From JAJRVM01 sp963700515 (GTDB taxonomy: Bacteria; Planctomycetota; Planctomycetia; Pirellulales; Pirellulaceae): a DNA stretch of 64,000 nt. The stretch is taken from positions 94,706 through 158,705 of the forward strand of contig CAVOXY010000004.1 of the NCBI GenBank assembly GCA_963700515.1, in the 5' to 3' direction. Shown in pieces: positions 1 through 8,323 of the stretch (positions within the stretch are counted from its first letter, which is position 1; every line of letters begins with the position of its first letter). Position numbers and translations under genes: made by a program. The notes below the pieces were generated by a model. That model did not search any database and had not been told where the DNA came from. It worked only from the letters and a program-made list of their open reading frames with translations.

Positions 1-1047
1 CCCTCCGCGCTGTGTGATCGCGTACGCGCCGCAGTGCCACGGATACCGGCGGGGAACATCTTGATTGGGTCCACCCACACGCACAGCGCACCTGACTGCT
101 ATGCCTTTCCGGATGGCAAAGGGGGCCATACGGGTGATCTATCCTACATCCAATTGGTGTGCGAGCGCACGGCGGAAGCGATTAACGGAGCATTGGATGC
201 GCTCCAACCGGCCCGTATCCGGGTCGCTACGGGCGAAGCTCGTGGCAAGATCGCTTACAACTATTATGCCCCGGATCTTTACGATCGCCGCATGAGCGTG
301 ATCCAGGCGACCAGCAGCAATGGTGCGAAGTTGTTCACTCTGGTGAATTACGCGATTCATCCGGAAGTATTGGGAAACGAGGCGGGTATCGTGAGTCCCG
401 ATCTGGTAGGGCCACTCACTGAGCGGATCGAGTCTGCAGACGGAGGCATGGCCATTTTTATGAATGGCGCGCAAGGAGGAATGGTCACGGCAGATAACCG
501 AAACCTGGATGAACCAAGAGACCTGTTGCGAGGTGTCTGGAACGACACGCGCTCTTGGGACGAGTGCGTCAGGATTGGACAGACGATGGCTGACGAGGCG
601 ATGCGGATCGTCGCCGATGCACCCTGGAAAGAGGATCCGGCCTTGGCTTGCATGACCGAGGAGGTGAGTTTTCCGGTCGAGTCGGATGCCATTTGGACGG
701 TGATTCAATACTCGCCGCTGAAGTATCCGCATGGGGCGGATCGGACCATTTCCACGCGGATCAGCCTGGTGACTTTGTCGACGGCGGAGATTCTGACGAT
801 TCCAGGCGAGGCTTTGCCGAACATCGGTTTCTACCTGAAACGCAAAATGCGCGGAGAACATCATCTGCTGTTTGGACTCACGCATGATGCCCTGGGTTAT
901 ATCATGACCAAGGTTGATTTTGGCAGCTTTCCGCGATACGACTACATATCCAAGACTTCCCTGGGCGAGATGACCGGTGAGATTCTCGTGCAGCGTTCGT
1001 TGGAATTGATCGAAAGGGCTCCCGCACCCGACGGGGAGAGTAAATAG
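1..1047 (+). CDS. Neutral/alkaline ceramidase-like protein, 5' partial
   Basis: The reading frame is open from the first base, so the true start lies upstream; the GTG at 34 is internal. Near the visible N-terminus is an HTHSAPD motif, matching the metal-binding His region of the neutral/alkaline non-lysosomal ceramidase superfamily. Further on are FTLVNYAIHPEVLG and MNGAQGGMVTADN; the latter sits where true ceramidases carry the nucleophile motif NGDVSPN and here lacks that serine, so ceramide hydrolysis should not be assumed. Such ceramidase-fold proteins are common in planctomycetes and mostly uncharacterised. The next gene starts about 230 bases downstream on the same strand. Confidence 0.75.
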   Translation, partial: PSALCDRVRAAVPRIPAGNILIGSTHTHSAPDCYAFPDGKGGHTGDLSYIQLVCERTAEAINGALDALQPARIRVATGEARGKIAYNYYAPDLYDRRMSVIQATSSNGAKLFTLVNYAIHPEVLGNEAGIVSPDLVGPLTERIESADGGMAIFMNGAQGGMVTADNRNLDEPRDLLRGVWNDTRSWDECVRIGQTMADEAMRIVADAPWKEDPALACMTEEVSFPVESDAIWTVIQYSPLKYPHGADRTISTRISLVTLSTAEILTIPGEALPNIGFYLKRKMRGEHHLLFGLTHDALGYIMTKVDFGSFPRYDYISKTSLGEMTGEILVQRSLELIERAPAPDGESK

Positions 1048-1281
1048 GTGGTGTGTCGGCCAGTCGGTGGGGATTTCTTTGGAGCTGGCATACTTCCAGG
1101 GGGAATTGGCTGCGGCGGAGGGTAACGCTCGCGGTATGGGGGAAGAGCCGTGGAGACATGAGCCGGCCGTGTCTGCCGCGTCGTGCAGGTCTTAAGCGTC
1201 CACGAAGCGGCCCACGCCATTGGCGAGCGGGAGAGTGCGAGGGATTTGGCCTCCGGTTCCCAGTCTGAAAGGTGCACGACG

Positions 1282-2505
1282 GTGAACGGCAAGCAACGCA
1301 TCGCTGCCGCCATGCGGCATGAACAGGTCGATCGAGTGCCAGTTATGTGCCAGTTGGCGGTCGGGCACTATCTGCTCAATACGCATCTCACGCCGGTGGA
1401 AATGTGGTTTACCAGCGAGGGATTTGCCGAGGCCCTGGTGACGCTCCAGCAGCGATACGAATTCGATGGGATCTTGATCAACTTGCTGGGGACCGAACCC
1501 GACTGGATGCGGCAGGTCCGTCGCATCGAAACCGCGCATGACGGAGGTCAGACGGTTTATTTTCGAAATGGCGACGTCGCACAATGTCCTGCGGATGACA
1601 ACGCGCATTATTTCCCCGCCCAGGGGGGGCGCGTTCCGACGCTCGATGACATCGATCCTGACAAGATCTACTACGATGATCCCCATGGCGTCGGAGGTCT
1701 GAAATATCCGTTTTATTTTGGTTTGGAGCCGTATCGGGCACGCCGCGACAACTATTGGCCGGACTATCTCTTTCGCACCATCGACCTGGTGGTGAGCCGA
1801 GTGGCGCAGGACGTGTCGGTGCACAGCGAAGTCTTCTCTCCCTGGACGCAGTTCATGGAGTTGTGCGGTTATGAGCGGGCATTGATGTACGTGTTGGACG
1901 ATGCGGCCAAAGTCCACGCGATCCTGGAGGCGTATGCCACCGGGACTGCCGATCTGGCTGTGCGTCAAGCTCGGCGGGGTGTTGATGCGATTCTGATCTC
2001 ATCCGCGTTTGCCGGTGGCGGCTTCATTTCTCCCGACCAATACAACGAATTCGTTCTCCCCTATGAGCGGCAAGTTGTGGCGGCGGTGGCCAAGACCGGC
2101 CTGCCCGTTTACACGCATACCTGCGGCAAGATCGGGGACCGGCTCGAACGCATGGTCAACACGGGGATTCAGGGGATCGACACGCTCGATCCACCTCCGT
2201 TGGGGACCGTCGATCTGGCTGACGCGAAACAGCGCGTGGGAAATCAGATCTTCTTCAAAGGGAACATCGATCCCGTCCATACGCTGTTGGGAAAGCCTCG
2301 CGAGTATGTGCGTCAGGACGCCCTGATGCGACTGCGCAGTCGGGAGCCCCGGGGGTGGCTACATCCTGTCGAGCGCCTGTTCGGTATCCCCCCGCGTTCC
2401 CCCGGAGAATCTGACGGTCCTGGTGGAAGCCTCGAGGCAGTTCGGCATCTCCCCACGGCCATGCCACTTGAAGGTCGAGACACGCCCCGGCACCCGGTCG
2501 GCTAG
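1282..2505 (+). CDS. UroD-superfamily protein, probably corrinoid methyltransferase-like (frameshifted)
   Basis: The frame is open from 1183, but homology-like sequence begins at GTG 1282 (VNGKQRIAAAM, then VDRVPV), typical of the uroporphyrinogen decarboxylase superfamily. The central THTCGK motif and a later SSACSV motif would give the HxC...C zinc ligands of MtaA/MtbA-type methylcobamide methyltransferases rather than true UroD. The second motif is readable only after a +1 shift near 2346-2356, in a run of C and G (ccccggggg); in the shifted frame the C-terminus reads GGYILSSACSV then PPENLTVLVEASRQFGI. One inserted base explains this. The exact 3' end is uncertain because the shifted frame stays open into the next gene. 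Confidence 0.7.
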   Translation: MNGKQRIAAAMRHEQVDRVPVMCQLAVGHYLLNTHLTPVEMWFTSEGFAEALVTLQQRYEFDGILINLLGTEPDWMRQVRRIETAHDGGQTVYFRNGDVAQCPADDNAHYFPAQGGRVPTLDDIDPDKIYYDDPHGVGGLKYPFYFGLEPYRARRDNYWPDYLFRTIDLVVSRVAQDVSVHSEVFSPWTQFMELCGYERALMYVLDDAAKVHAILEAYATGTADLAVRQARRGVDAILISSAFAGGGFISPDQYNEFVLPYERQVVAAVAKTGLPVYTHTCGKIGDRLERMVNTGIQGIDTLDPPPLGTVDLADAKQRVGNQIFFKGNIDPVHTLLGKPREYVRQDALMRLRSREPRGWLHPVERLFGIPPRSPGESDGPGGSLEAVRHLPTAMPLEGRDTPRHPVG

Positions 2506-2729
2506 GCCCCCCAGGAAAAAAATCCCCGCGTTGTATCGCCACCGTGTTATGTCGACTGCCGGAGCCGGAACGCGTGCTGCTCCTGCGCCGCCGCGAGGGC
2601 CGAAACGGCGTGAAATCTGCGGGGGGTGGGGTTCCCTGGTGGGCCCCCCATCCGTTCTAATTCACGGTCAACGTGTAGGTTGGTCCCTCCTGGCTTTGCT
2701 GCCACGGCTGCCCCTTTTTGGAGTCGAAG

Positions 2730-3857
2730 ATGAAGTTACGGTTCATTGCATCCTGTGCCATGCTGTTGTTTTGCCTCTCGTCGGTGCTCGCCCAAGATCC
2801 GGCCGAGGAGGCCGCCAAGAAGCTCAAAGAGAACCCCAACGATGTGCAGGCGATTTTACAGTTCATGAACTCTCAACTGACGGAGGTCCAGCAGGCGAGT
2901 GTCGACGATCCCGACGCTGCGGTAAAGAAAGTGGACGAGATGGCGGCGGTGCTGGAAGCGATCTCGCCCGACGACGAGAAGGCCAAGGATCTGCTGGAAA
3001 AAGCCAAGCGGTATTTGGTGAATGTGAAAAAGAGTCTGACGCTGAAGAAAATACCTTTGGAGGAGATCGCGAAAAAGTTGGAGGCGAGTCCGGCCGATCG
3101 AGAAGCGTTGTTGCAGTACACGGAAAAAGTCATGCAGACTGCGAAAGAACTGGCGAGCACGGATCTGGCCAAGGCCGCCGCCACGATCGACGAGGCAACA
3201 AAGTTTCTGACAACGATTCGCGACAAAGTGAAAGACAACGAAGATGCTTCTAAAATGATGGACCAGGTGCAACAGAACTGGAATGGCTTGGCACAGCAGA
3301 TTCAAGTGGAGATTGAACGCGAGAATAAGTTGGCGGCGCTGATCGGACAGGACGCGGCGCCTCTGAAGGCCGATGCCTGGGTGAACGGACAGCCGGTGAC
3401 GAACGAGGATGTCAAAGGCAAAGTAGTACTGCTGGACTTCTGGGCCGTCTGGTGCGGACCTTGCATCAGCACGTTTCCGCACCTGCAAGAGTGGTACGAA
3501 CAGTACAAGGATAAGGGCCTGGTGATAATCGGCGCCACCAGTTACTACAACTTCGTGTGGAATGACGAAAAGAACGAGATGGAACGCTCCACTGAAGAGG
3601 TCACCCCCGAAAACGAGCAGGCGATACACGAGAAAGAACATGCGATGCTCGTCAAGTTCGCCGATCAGCATCAGCTGCATCATGTCTTCGCGGTGCAGAA
3701 AGACCGGGAGTTCTCGGACTATTATGCCGTTTCCGGCATTCCTGAAGTGGTCCTGATTGATCGCGCGGGCAAAGTCCGGCTGGTCAAAGTCGGTGCGGGG
3801 CCCGACACCACCAAGGAAATTGGCGATATGCTCAAGCAACTGATTGAAGAGAAGTAA
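2730..3857 (+). CDS. Secreted thioredoxin-fold (TlpA/redoxin-like) protein with helical N-terminal region
   Basis: About 375 residues from ATG 2730, chosen over the in-frame ATG at 2718 because GGAG lies 8 bases upstream and a clean signal peptide follows (MKLRFIASCAMLLFCLSSVLA). Residues 25-200 are charged and helix-rich with no cysteine. The C-terminal half is a TlpA/AhpC-type thioredoxin domain with the WCGPC redox motif near residue 245, followed by GIPEVVLIDRAGKV, which holds the cis-Pro before the strand. It probably acts as a periplasmic disulfide reductase or oxidoreductase; the partner cannot be seen. A terminator-like hairpin follows the stop. Confidence 0.8.
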   Translation: MKLRFIASCAMLLFCLSSVLAQDPAEEAAKKLKENPNDVQAILQFMNSQLTEVQQASVDDPDAAVKKVDEMAAVLEAISPDDEKAKDLLEKAKRYLVNVKKSLTLKKIPLEEIAKKLEASPADREALLQYTEKVMQTAKELASTDLAKAAATIDEATKFLTTIRDKVKDNEDASKMMDQVQQNWNGLAQQIQVEIERENKLAALIGQDAAPLKADAWVNGQPVTNEDVKGKVVLLDFWAVWCGPCISTFPHLQEWYEQYKDKGLVIIGATSYYNFVWNDEKNEMERSTEEVTPENEQAIHEKEHAMLVKFADQHQLHHVFAVQKDREFSDYYAVSGIPEVVLIDRAGKVRLVKVGAGPDTTKEIGDMLKQLIEEK

Positions 3858-3895
3858 TTCTGCGGGCTGTGGCCCGTTGGATCGTGACCATTGTG

Positions 3896-3927
3896 ACAGC
3901 CCGGTCGCTAGAGCGGCCGGGCTGTTT
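3896..3927 (+). terminator. Rho-independent-like hairpin after the thioredoxin-fold gene
   Basis: A 12-bp stem, 3896-3907 pairing with 3914-3925 with one G-T wobble, encloses a 6-base loop and is followed by TTTG. It starts 39 bases after the stop codon at 3857 and precedes the convergent minus-strand permease gene. The T-run is short, so it may work from both sides or only weakly. Confidence 0.6.
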
Positions 3928-4007
3928 GCGTTGCCAGGTCTTAGCCTGCGACGCACGACTCCTCTTGGGTGGTGGGCGCTGGCCACGTTAAGGGTACCTC
4001 GCTCGCA

Positions 4008-5147
4008 CTACTCCCACTTGCGGACTGCGGCCGTGTAGGCGAGTGGCGCGAAAATCAATAACGGCAGCCAGGCAGCCAGTGCCGGCCTGATCATCACCGT
4101 GTTGCCCATCGCCTGGCAAGCCAAGGAGACCACGAAGAACGTGCCGACCAACAAGAGGCATTGGGCCGCGGCCACGAAGACATTGCGATGGGATCGTGAG
4201 AGGACCAGGGGCAGTCCCAGAAAGAGAAGCGTCACGTCGAGCAGCGGTTGGATCAGGCGACGGTGCACCGTCACGCGGGTGTCGGCACCGTAATCGAGGC
4301 TCGAATTCCGCAGGGCCGACACGAGTTCCGCCGTGGATGCATATTGCTGCCATGCCGAGTCGGCCGCCAGATAATCGAACGACACGTCGGAGGCCACGAA
4401 ACACTGGCCATCCTTCAGCCATTCGTGGTCCTTCGGTGTCAGAATGATCGGGGCCCCGTCAGCTTCCTGATAACGCGAGTCAATCTGCTTCAGGTTTTCC
4501 GGCTGCGACACGTTTTCCAGTAGGTAGCCACCCGGATGCTCGGACGTCGGTTCAAGGTAGGTGGCCTCGGTGGCGACCAGCTGTCGCCCGAATTCCGAGA
4601 ATCTACGGGGCAGCCGAAAACTCGGCTGAGCGATCTGCCGGCGAGCCGCCACGGTCGCTCTTCCGCTGAAGAGGATGTTCGTCCGATTGTCCCGGCAGGG
4701 ATTCAATCGCCCAGCCTTTTCGCCCAGCCAATCCTGCGCATTGCGGGTCAGTTTGTCACGCACCTTCGGCAGCGTGACTTCGCGATTAACGGCCGCCAGC
4801 AAGGCCACCAGAATCGTGCCCACAATCAACACGCGTACAGCACGGGCTCGTGAAATGCCCGCCGCCATGACCGCCGTTAACTCGTTGCAGCGCTGAAACC
4901 AGGTGACCGTAAAGATCGCGGCGAGGAGCGCCAGGAGACTGCTGGTGCGGTCAAAGAAGGACAGGACACGGGCCCCATAATAGTCGCACAGAACCGCAAG
5001 GAGACTCCCTTGGCGATCCGCGTAGGAAATGAACTCTTCCAGATTGCCGAAGAGATCAATGATGATGAACAGCCCGGTCAGACTCAGGAAGCTGACCAAC
5101 AGTACCTTCAGAAACATGCGAAATACGTAGCGGTCGAAGATTAACAT
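4008..5147 (-). CDS. LptF/LptG (YjgP/YjgQ) family permease
   Basis: 379 residues from ATG 5147 (MLIFDRYVFRMFLK), the family's usual N-terminus. The frame is open further upstream to 5201, but that stretch is repeat sequence. Hydrophobic segments lie near residues 10-30, 55-80 and 100-120, then a long soluble beta-jellyroll region (about 130-290), then three C-terminal membrane segments. That is the LptF/LptG layout of the inner-membrane permease moving lipopolysaccharide from the ABC transporter LptB to the periplasmic bridge. It is isolated here: no lptB or lptC is adjacent. Whether it is LptF or LptG cannot be decided. Its start is about 25 bases from the first hairpin repeat. Confidence 0.8.
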   Translation of the reverse strand: MLIFDRYVFRMFLKVLLVSFLSLTGLFIIIDLFGNLEEFISYADRQGSLLAVLCDYYGARVLSFFDRTSSLLALLAAIFTVTWFQRCNELTAVMAAGISRARAVRVLIVGTILVALLAAVNREVTLPKVRDKLTRNAQDWLGEKAGRLNPCRDNRTNILFSGRATVAARRQIAQPSFRLPRRFSEFGRQLVATEATYLEPTSEHPGGYLLENVSQPENLKQIDSRYQEADGAPIILTPKDHEWLKDGQCFVASDVSFDYLAADSAWQQYASTAELVSALRNSSLDYGADTRVTVHRRLIQPLLDVTLLFLGLPLVLSRSHRNVFVAAAQCLLLVGTFFVVSLACQAMGNTVMIRPALAAWLPLLIFAPLAYTAAVRKWE

Positions 5148-5170
5148 ACGGGATTTCCATTTCCACCGAT

Positions 5171-5195
5171 GTGGCTGAAGCCGCCCAGGCTTGAG
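5171..5195 (+). repeat. Degenerate REP-like hairpin, plus orientation
   Basis: GTGG (5171-5174) followed by a palindrome: ctgaagcc, a 5-base loop, then ggcttgag. It matches the reverse complement of the units in the adjacent array, with GTGG in place of GTAG. It stands in inverted orientation to the eight units starting at 5224, which gives an inverted REP pair. Confidence 0.6.
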
Positions 5196-5199
5196 CAGC

Positions 5200-5517
5200 A
5201 TTGCCCAACGTTATCCGCTTCCGCTGAACCCTGGCGGGTCCAGCTACGTTGCCGACCGTAATCCGCTTCCGCTGAACCCTGGCGGGTCCAGCTACGTTGC
5301 CGACCGTAATCCGCTTCCGCTGAACCCTGGCGGGTCCAGCTACGTTGCCGACCGTAATCCGCTTCCGCTGAACCCTGGCGGGTCCAGCTACGACTGAACC
5401 CTGGCGGGTCCAGCTACGTTGCCGACCGTAATCCGCTTCCGCTGAACCCTGGCGGGTCCAGCTACGACTGAACCCTGGCGGGTCCAGCTACGACTGAACC
5501 CTGGCGGGTCCAGCTAC
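5200..5517 (-). repeat. Array of eight GTAG-hairpin (REP-like) units
   Basis: Eight copies of a 20-base imperfect palindrome (ctgaaccc, loop tggc, gggtccag) begin at 5224, 5272, 5320, 5368, 5394, 5442, 5468 and 5494. Each is followed by CTAC, so read on the minus strand every hairpin has GTAG at its 5' foot. Spacing is either 48 or 26 bases: the long unit adds a 22-base linker (cgttgccgaccgtaatccgcttccg, partly), the short unit has only cga. No unique spacers are present. The 48-base period keeps one frame open at 5191-5397, which explains a spurious Pro/Gly-rich reading frame. The last CTAC (5514-5517) contains the stop codon of the minus-strand aminotransferase. Confidence 0.92.
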
Positions 5518-6789
5518 ACGCGACACGTCATTACTTGCCTCACCGCGCGAGCCAGCGAGGCGATTCCCTCGATAATTCGCTCGGGGGTCTGCACGCCGAA
5601 GCTCAGCCGCAATGTATTCTGGCGAATCGATTCGCCCCGTGCGGGAAAACAATATTCGCCCGGTACGTAGAGTACTCCTTCACGAATGGCCGATTCGAAC
5701 AACTGCCCGCGAGGACTGGCTGAAATCTCCGCGGGTAGTTGCAGCCAGACGTACAGGCCGCCGGTCGGTCGTCGCCACAGCACACCGTCGATTCCGGCGA
5801 AATGCTCATCCAACGCCGCGAGCATGGCCTGCAGTTTCCGCGCATATTCGCGGCGAATGCAGGATAGGTGCGAGTCAAACAGGCCTTGGCTCACCACCTG
5901 CGTCATTAGATGCTGGCAAAAATTGGGGGAGCCGAAATCAAAATTCCCCTTCTGGCTGCAGACGGGACCGACCAAATGGCGTGGCAGGAACCCCCATCCC
6001 ACACGAATTCCCGGCGAAAACGACTTGGAGAACGTCCCCGCAACAATGACGGTATCTCCCTCGTCGTCCACTGTCAGCGTGCTCGGCACATTGGCGCCGT
6101 CGTACTGCAGGTCGCGGTAAGCCTCGTCGGCGATGACGTGGATCTGATGGTTCAGCGACCAGCGTTTGGCGATGTCGACGATCCTCGCGCGTCGTTCCAG
6201 GGGCATCGTCAGGCTGCAGGGATTGTCGAAATATGGGACCAGATAGATGGCCTTCACGCGCGGCAGTGCACCGCCGCTGCGCAATTGCCGCAAAGTCGAT
6301 TCCAGTGATTCCGGTATCATCCCGTACTGGTCAATCGACACGCCCCAGCTCTGTCGCGCCGAGATTACTGAGTGTGCCGAGATAGACGAAATAAGTGGGA
6401 GCGGCACAGAGCACGATGTCGCCCGGATCGAGAATGCTCTCACTCACCAAGTGCAAGAGCTGGTTGCTGCCCGCCGTCACCACGACTTGATCGATCGACA
6501 ATTTGTGACAGCAAGCATCGCTGTCGAGCAGTCGTTGTAGCAATGCCTCCCGCAAAGGTGGGTAACCGGCAGTGGTTCCGTATTGGAGTGCGGCTCGAGC
6601 CGAATGGTCGTCAGTCAGGATCGCCTCCAAGGCTTTGCGAGTCGACTCGACCGGCAACGTTTGCTGGTCAACAAACCCGGCGGCCAGCGAAATGAGATCC
6701 GGTTCCGCCAGCGCACGAGACATCAACTCGCTGATGGGCTGGCCCTCAGCCCATTCCGCTCGGCGGCTTAATCGCAATGTTGAAGACAT
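5514..6789 (-). CDS. PLP-dependent class I/II aminotransferase (frameshifted)
   Basis: Fold-type I aminotransferase resembling the 2-aminoadipate/MocR-aminotransferase group, about 424 residues when joined. ATG 6789 opens MSSTLRLSRRAEW. Visible motifs are VVTAGSNQLLHLV (cofactor phosphate region), VPYFDNPCSLTM (Asn-Pro), IADEAYRDL (Asp contacting the pyridine nitrogen) and TFSKSFSPGIRVGWG (Schiff-base Lys). The gene is split near 6350-6360: one part ends after LSNLGA and the other resumes at SWGVSIDQYG. Removing one base restores both, and no catalytic residue is lost. Substrate is unknown. The stop codon TAG lies in the GTAG of the last REP-like unit. Confidence 0.8.
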
Positions 6790-7282
6790 GATCCGACTCG
6801 ATTTCACACGACCCTTGTGGCTCGCCAATCCGGCGAGTTTTTCCAACCGCCACGAGGATTTCCCACAGCTCGCCACAGCTATCCAGCTGTTCCCGACCAG
6901 GCCTGCCTCCTGCCAACACGACCGCTCGTGACGCCGCTTCTGCCCAAAACACCTCGCCAGGACCCAACGCCACGGGCTGCCGCGCCGCCCCATTCTTCAA
7001 GCGAAAACAGGGCTGCGACGGTAATGGACTCATCCAGGCACGTGGCCCCGTAAAGTCGGTACAATAGGCTAGATTGTCAAACCCATCAAGACGGATCTGT
7101 GGCGTGACTTTTCGTCGCCGACCTTGTCTAATGGAGGTACTGAGGGCGGACCGTTCGTGTTTCTCTTCGGACGCCGTTGGTCCATGGATCGTCTCCCGAG
7201 AGTTGTCCACCGCCAGCGAGGCGTTCGTAATAGGCCAATCCCGCTAACTGGGTAGGCGCGTTGCAGCACAGGAGTTAAATGG
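6790..7282. other. 493-base region with no confident gene
   Basis: It lies between the divergently transcribed aminotransferase and comF. A minus-strand open frame (6746-7210, 154 codons) overlaps the aminotransferase start out of frame and shows no motif I recognise. A TACAAT hexamer near 7060 could be a -10 element for comF but has no convincing -35. The comF Shine-Dalgarno (GGAG, 7271-7274) ends the region. Confidence 0.4.
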
Positions 7283-8092
7283 ATGCTTCCTGCCCGCGCG
7301 CTGTCGTGGCTGATCCAAGCTGGCCAGGGGGCTGCCAGCGCGGCCCATACCCGCATCGTAGACGGGCTTCGTGCCTCGAGCAATCTGTTGTTTCCTCCCG
7401 TCTGTGCCTTTTGCGGGGCGAGCCTGGACCCTGCCTTGCCACCTCGCCCCCTGCTGTGCGGTGCTTGCAAGGCGCGGCTGATTGCCCCGCGACGCGCTGC
7501 CTGTCGCCGCTGTGCCAGCCCCCTGCCTCAGTTCTGGGGCCAGTCGGATCGGTGCCCGCGCTGCCGCAACCGTCGCTACTACTTCGACCGCGCCGAGGCG
7601 TTGGGAGACTATCGAGGGCATCTGCGTCAAGCGGTTTTATGGATGAAAAGACACCCCTATGAGCCGTTGACACGCGCGGTTGGCGCGCTCTTGGCCGATT
7701 TGGTGTCAAGCGAGTTGGAGCCATGGCAGCCGGATGTGGTGATTCCGGTGCCGATGCACTGGTGGCGACGGCTCAAGCGTGGGACGAACACGGCTCGGGT
7801 ACTCTCAGCCGCGGTGGCTCAGCAGTTGGCCTTACCGATGTCCGCTGGAGTCTTGCGATGTCGTCGTAAGTCTCGTAAGCAAGGTACTTTACGTCCGGAT
7901 GAGCGTTTACGGAACATCCGCGGCGCGTTTTGCATTTCCTCGGGCTACGATATAACTGACAAACGTGTGTTGCTGATCGACGACATCCTGACCACCGGGG
8001 CCACCGCCAGCGAGGCCGCACGCATGCTGCGGCGGGCGGGCGCCGCAGGCGTCGCCGTGGCGGTGGTGGCTCGCGGGATCGGTCATCTGTGA
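7283..8092 (+). CDS. comF: ComF-family phosphoribosyltransferase-like protein
   Basis: 269 residues. ATG 7283 has AGGAG 8 bases upstream; the overlapping ATG at 7279 is in another frame. The N-terminal third has paired cysteines (CAFC, CGAC, CRRC, CPRC) forming a ComF zinc ribbon. The C-terminal part is a type I phosphoribosyltransferase domain with the PRPP loop VLLIDDILTTGAT near residue 235. The family is linked to DNA uptake in competent bacteria, but many non-competent genomes keep it, so the role here is inferred only. The frame is intact, unlike many neighbours. Confidence 0.88.
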   Translation: MLPARALSWLIQAGQGAASAAHTRIVDGLRASSNLLFPPVCAFCGASLDPALPPRPLLCGACKARLIAPRRAACRRCASPLPQFWGQSDRCPRCRNRRYYFDRAEALGDYRGHLRQAVLWMKRHPYEPLTRAVGALLADLVSSELEPWQPDVVIPVPMHWWRRLKRGTNTARVLSAAVAQQLALPMSAGVLRCRRKSRKQGTLRPDERLRNIRGAFCISSGYDITDKRVLLIDDILTTGATASEAARMLRRAGAAGVAVAVVARGIGHL

Positions 8093-8323
8093 TGGATCAA
8101 TCGGGGAGGCGAACCGGGTCTGGCGCGAAAGCGATTTCGCAGTTGGGTGATCTGGCGGAGTGGCGGGGCAATCATCAAGCTATGTGAGCCAGTGCACGGT
8201 ACCAGAATGCCGGCCGGGCGGGTTCACGTCCGCTCTGTGGAGTGCGGTCGCGCGTGTCGGACGTTTTAGCCACGGTTGCTCAGAGGTGCGGGTTTTGCGG
8301 CGGCAGAAAATGAACGGAATTCC

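Noticed and set aside
2423..3253. Long plus-strand frame overlapping the thioredoxin-fold gene
   Set aside because: Its first 20 codons are the shifted end of the UroD-like gene; the rest is out-of-frame sequence of the next gene with no protein-like features.
5191..5397. Open frame coding repeated PLPLNPGGSSYVADRN
   Set aside because: It exists only because the 48-base hairpin unit is a multiple of 3. It has no ribosome site and the repeat structure is better explained at DNA level.
5200..5517. CRISPR array
   Set aside because: Units abut with constant linkers; there are no unique spacers, and cas genes are absent. The hairpin plus GTAG fits REP elements.
6746..7210. Minus-strand 154-codon frame upstream of the aminotransferase
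   Set aside because: It overlaps the aminotransferase start out of frame, with no recognisable domain or ribosome site.
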